Assembly: GCA_965659665.1 (NCBI GenBank)
Contig: CBFHWU010000022.1
Coordinates: forward strand, 1 to 22,817
Source: CBFHWU01 sp965659665
GTDB taxonomy: Bacteria > Bacteroidota > Bacteroidia > Flavobacteriales > Flavobacteriaceae
Direction of reading: 5' to 3'
DNA: 22,817 bases
Position numbers and translations under genes: made by a program. The first letter of the stretch is position 1. Each line of letters starts with the position of its first letter. Of this stretch, positions 21,341 through 22,817 are shown piece by piece. The notes beneath the pieces were generated by a model. The model had not been told where the DNA came from and searched no databases. It was given only the letters and a program-made list of their open reading frames with translations.

Positions 21341-22684
21341 ATGATAAAAAAAATCACCCGTTTTTACGCTGCTTTGGGTGCAGTTCCAAAAATAAAAAAC
21401 CAACAAGACGTAGATAAAAAATACAACCGATTAAGATGGTCGGTATTTACATCCGCGACCATAGGTTATAGCTTGTTTTATGTTTGTCGTTTAAGTTTAA
21501 GTGTCGTTAAAAAACCTATTGTAGATGCTGGCATATTGACCGATTCAGAATTAGGAATGGTGGGCTCTGCTTTATTTTTTAGCTATGCCATTGGAAAGCT
21601 GACCAACGGATTTTTGGCAGATCGTAGTAATATCCGACGCTTTATGTCGACTGGTTTGCTTTTTACGGCATTAATCAATTTAGCCCTTGGTTTTATGTCG
21701 TCCTTTACTGTTTTTGCAGTACTATGGGGGGTAAGTGGCTGGTTTCAATCCATGGGAGCTGCACCCAGTGTGGTGTCCTTATCACGTTGGTTTAGCAATA
21801 AAGAAAGAGGAACTTATTACGGCATTTGGAGCGCCAGTCATGGATTAGGAAAAGCCATTACGTTTGTCGGCATTGCATTTATGGTAAGCATCTCAGGATG
21901 GCAATGGGGGTTTTGGGGAGCAGGTATCATAGGGATTATAGGAGCTGTTATTGTTGCTTTATTTCTACATGATTCTCCTAAAAGTAAGGGGCTACCTCCT
22001 ATTTCAGACTACAAAAATGACCATCCACCCATTTATGCAAAAGGAAAATCTGTAGGATCACTTCAAAAAGAAGTCCTAAAAAACCCCTATATCTGGATCC
22101 TGGCATTGGCAAGCGCATTGATGTATGTAAGTAGATACGGTATAGAAAGTTGGGGAATTTATTACTTAGAAGCCCAAAAGGGCTATACCAATTTAGAGGC
22201 AAGTTCGATAGTTTCGGTAAGTGCGATAAGTGGCATTATAGGAACGATTATCTCAGGATTTATTTCCGATAAATTTTTCCATGGAAGTCGAAACGTTCCG
22301 GTATTGATAGCAGGGATATTAAATGTAACAGCAATTGGTTTGTTTCTGTACTATCCCGACGGATCTCCATGGATTGACACAGTAAGCATGGTATTGTTTG
22401 GTTTTGCAATTGGGATACTAATCACTTTTGTAGGAGGTTTGATGGCCGTTGATATCGCTTCAAAAAAAGCATCAGGAGCTGCGTTGGGCATGATAGGGAT
22501 TGCGAGTTATATAGGAGCAGGAATTCAAGATACGGTAAGTGGCTTCTTGATTGATAACAACCACACGGTGCTGAATGGAGTAGATAGTTATGATTTTTCT
22601 ACGGTAAAAATATTTTGGTTGGGCGCAGCCATACTCTCCGTTATCTGTGCCTTGTTTGTATGGAATGCCAAAGCAAAAGACTAA
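21341..22684 (+). CDS. Organophosphate:phosphate antiporter family (GlpT/UhpC-like) transporter
   Basis: This 447-residue MFS protein with about twelve hydrophobic segments belongs to the OPA family. Typical stretches are YSLFYVCRLSLSVVKKPIV (with the conserved substrate arginine of helix 1), SYAIGKLTNGFLADRSNIRRF, GWFQSMGAAPSVVSLSRWF and YVSRYGIESWGIYYLE (arginine of helix 7). In GlpT these two arginines bind the phosphate of glycerol-3-phosphate. Given the phosphodiesterase 53 bp upstream, glycerol-3-phosphate is the likely substrate; hexose phosphate or a sensor role as in UhpC cannot be excluded by eye. The gene name is left open for this reason. Confidence 0.9.
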   Translation: MIKKITRFYAALGAVPKIKNQQDVDKKYNRLRWSVFTSATIGYSLFYVCRLSLSVVKKPIVDAGILTDSELGMVGSALFFSYAIGKLTNGFLADRSNIRRFMSTGLLFTALINLALGFMSSFTVFAVLWGVSGWFQSMGAAPSVVSLSRWFSNKERGTYYGIWSASHGLGKAITFVGIAFMVSISGWQWGFWGAGIIGIIGAVIVALFLHDSPKSKGLPPISDYKNDHPPIYAKGKSVGSLQKEVLKNPYIWILALASALMYVSRYGIESWGIYYLEAQKGYTNLEASSIVSVSAISGIIGTIISGFISDKFFHGSRNVPVLIAGILNVTAIGLFLYYPDGSPWIDTVSMVLFGFAIGILITFVGGLMAVDIASKKASGAALGMIGIASYIGAGIQDTVSGFLIDNNHTVLNGVDSYDFSTVKIFWLGAAILSVICALFVWNAKAKD

Positions 22685-22758
22685 AACAATTGTCGTGAAA
22701 CCAAAAGTCACAAGATTTGCCTTTTGACATAAAAGATAAATACTCAAAAAAACATAAA

Positions 22759-22784
22759 AAAACCCCAACGTTCGTTGAGGTTTT
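22759..22784 (-). terminator. Terminator downstream of the minus-strand tRNA, possibly bidirectional
   Basis: AAAACCCCAAC (22759-22769) pairs with GTTGAGGTTTT (22774-22784) around a GTTC loop, ten of eleven pairs. On the minus strand it is followed by a long T-run (seven T, then ATG, then seven T), so it best serves the tRNA to its right; four T on the plus strand could also help end the glpT-like transcript. The 74 bases between the transporter stop and this hairpin hold nothing else recognisable. Confidence 0.7.
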
Positions 22785-22785
22785 G

Positions 22786-22817
22786 TGCGGGTGAAGGGAC
22801 TCGAACCTGCCTAACGG
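22786..22817 (-). tRNA. 3' end of a tRNA, cut by the window edge; identity unknown
   Basis: On the minus strand the last bases read TTCGAGT (T-loop), CCCTT, CACCCGC and discriminator A, a normal tRNA 3' end that would pair with an acceptor GCGGGTG outside the window. However, the five bases before the T-loop are GCAGG, which pair properly with CCCTT at only two positions plus a G-T pair, where AAGGG would be expected. It may be a tRNA remnant or a divergent gene; the anticodon is not visible. Confidence 0.45.

Noticed and set aside
22702..22726. CAAAAG/CTTTTG inverted repeat after the transporter gene
   Set aside because: Only six pairs with a long loop and no following T-run; the hairpin at 22759 is a better terminator.
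1..22817. Search for insertion sequences, integrase or transposase genes and CRISPR arrays
   Set aside because: No matching protein motifs, terminal inverted repeats or regularly spaced repeats were seen on either strand.

Overview
The window looks like chromosomal DNA of a member of the Flavobacteriaceae (Bacteroidetes). The base composition is AT-rich. Promoters match the Bacteroidetes -7 box TAnnTTTG. One gene carries a type IX secretion (T9SS) sorting domain. There is an ECF sigma/FecR/SusC-type regulatory set, a thioredoxin-reductase-like ferredoxin-NADP reductase, and many small lipoproteins with a lipobox close to the N-terminus. Start codons rarely have a visible Shine-Dalgarno sequence, as is usual in this phylum.

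Left part (1-9180). The 3' part of a subtilisin-like protease gene is followed by an Rrf2-family regulator on the minus strand. Divergent from it runs a ten-gene, tightly coupled operon for assimilatory sulfate reduction: a DUF2061 membrane protein, an APS reductase (cysH), both ATP sulfurylase subunits (cysD, cysN), a siroheme sulfite reductase with an extra helical C-terminal domain, the two siroheme-synthesis enzymes, a ferredoxin-NADP reductase and a 2Fe-2S ferredoxin. Together these take sulfate to sulfide and also supply the cofactor and the electrons. There is no cysC, which fits a reductase that works directly on APS. A 25-bp imperfect palindrome overlaps the operon promoter and is a good candidate operator for the Rrf2 regulator.

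Middle part (9177-17250). This is compact housekeeping and stress DNA: a DUF3089 lipoprotein, a Cu/Zn superoxide dismutase lipoprotein, an acyltransferase, a NUDIX hydrolase, a cyclophilin lipoprotein, OxyR with its redox cysteine pair, a small unknown protein, a DUF4442 protein, a PadR/PspC-domain pair, thioredoxin reductase, and two proline tRNA genes with a clear promoter and terminator. Gene borders are very tight. Three convergent pairs overlap by exactly 4 bp at their stop codons, and one divergent pair shares the hexamer ATGCAT as both start codons.

Right part (17251-22817). An ECF sigma factor and a FecR-type anti-sigma factor are followed by an unusual open reading frame. It joins the N-terminal signalling part of a SusC/TonB-dependent receptor to a short PQQ-propeller-like scrap and a complete T9SS sorting domain, with no beta barrel. 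A glycerophosphodiester phosphodiesterase lipoprotein and a GlpT-type organophosphate transporter follow. This looks like a glycerophosphodiester uptake locus in which the SusC/SusD receptor genes have been lost by deletion, leaving an in-frame chimera next to an intact sigma/anti-sigma pair. The window ends in a terminator and the 3' end of a minus-strand tRNA whose T-stem does not pair normally.

No insertion sequence, transposase, integrase or CRISPR array was found.
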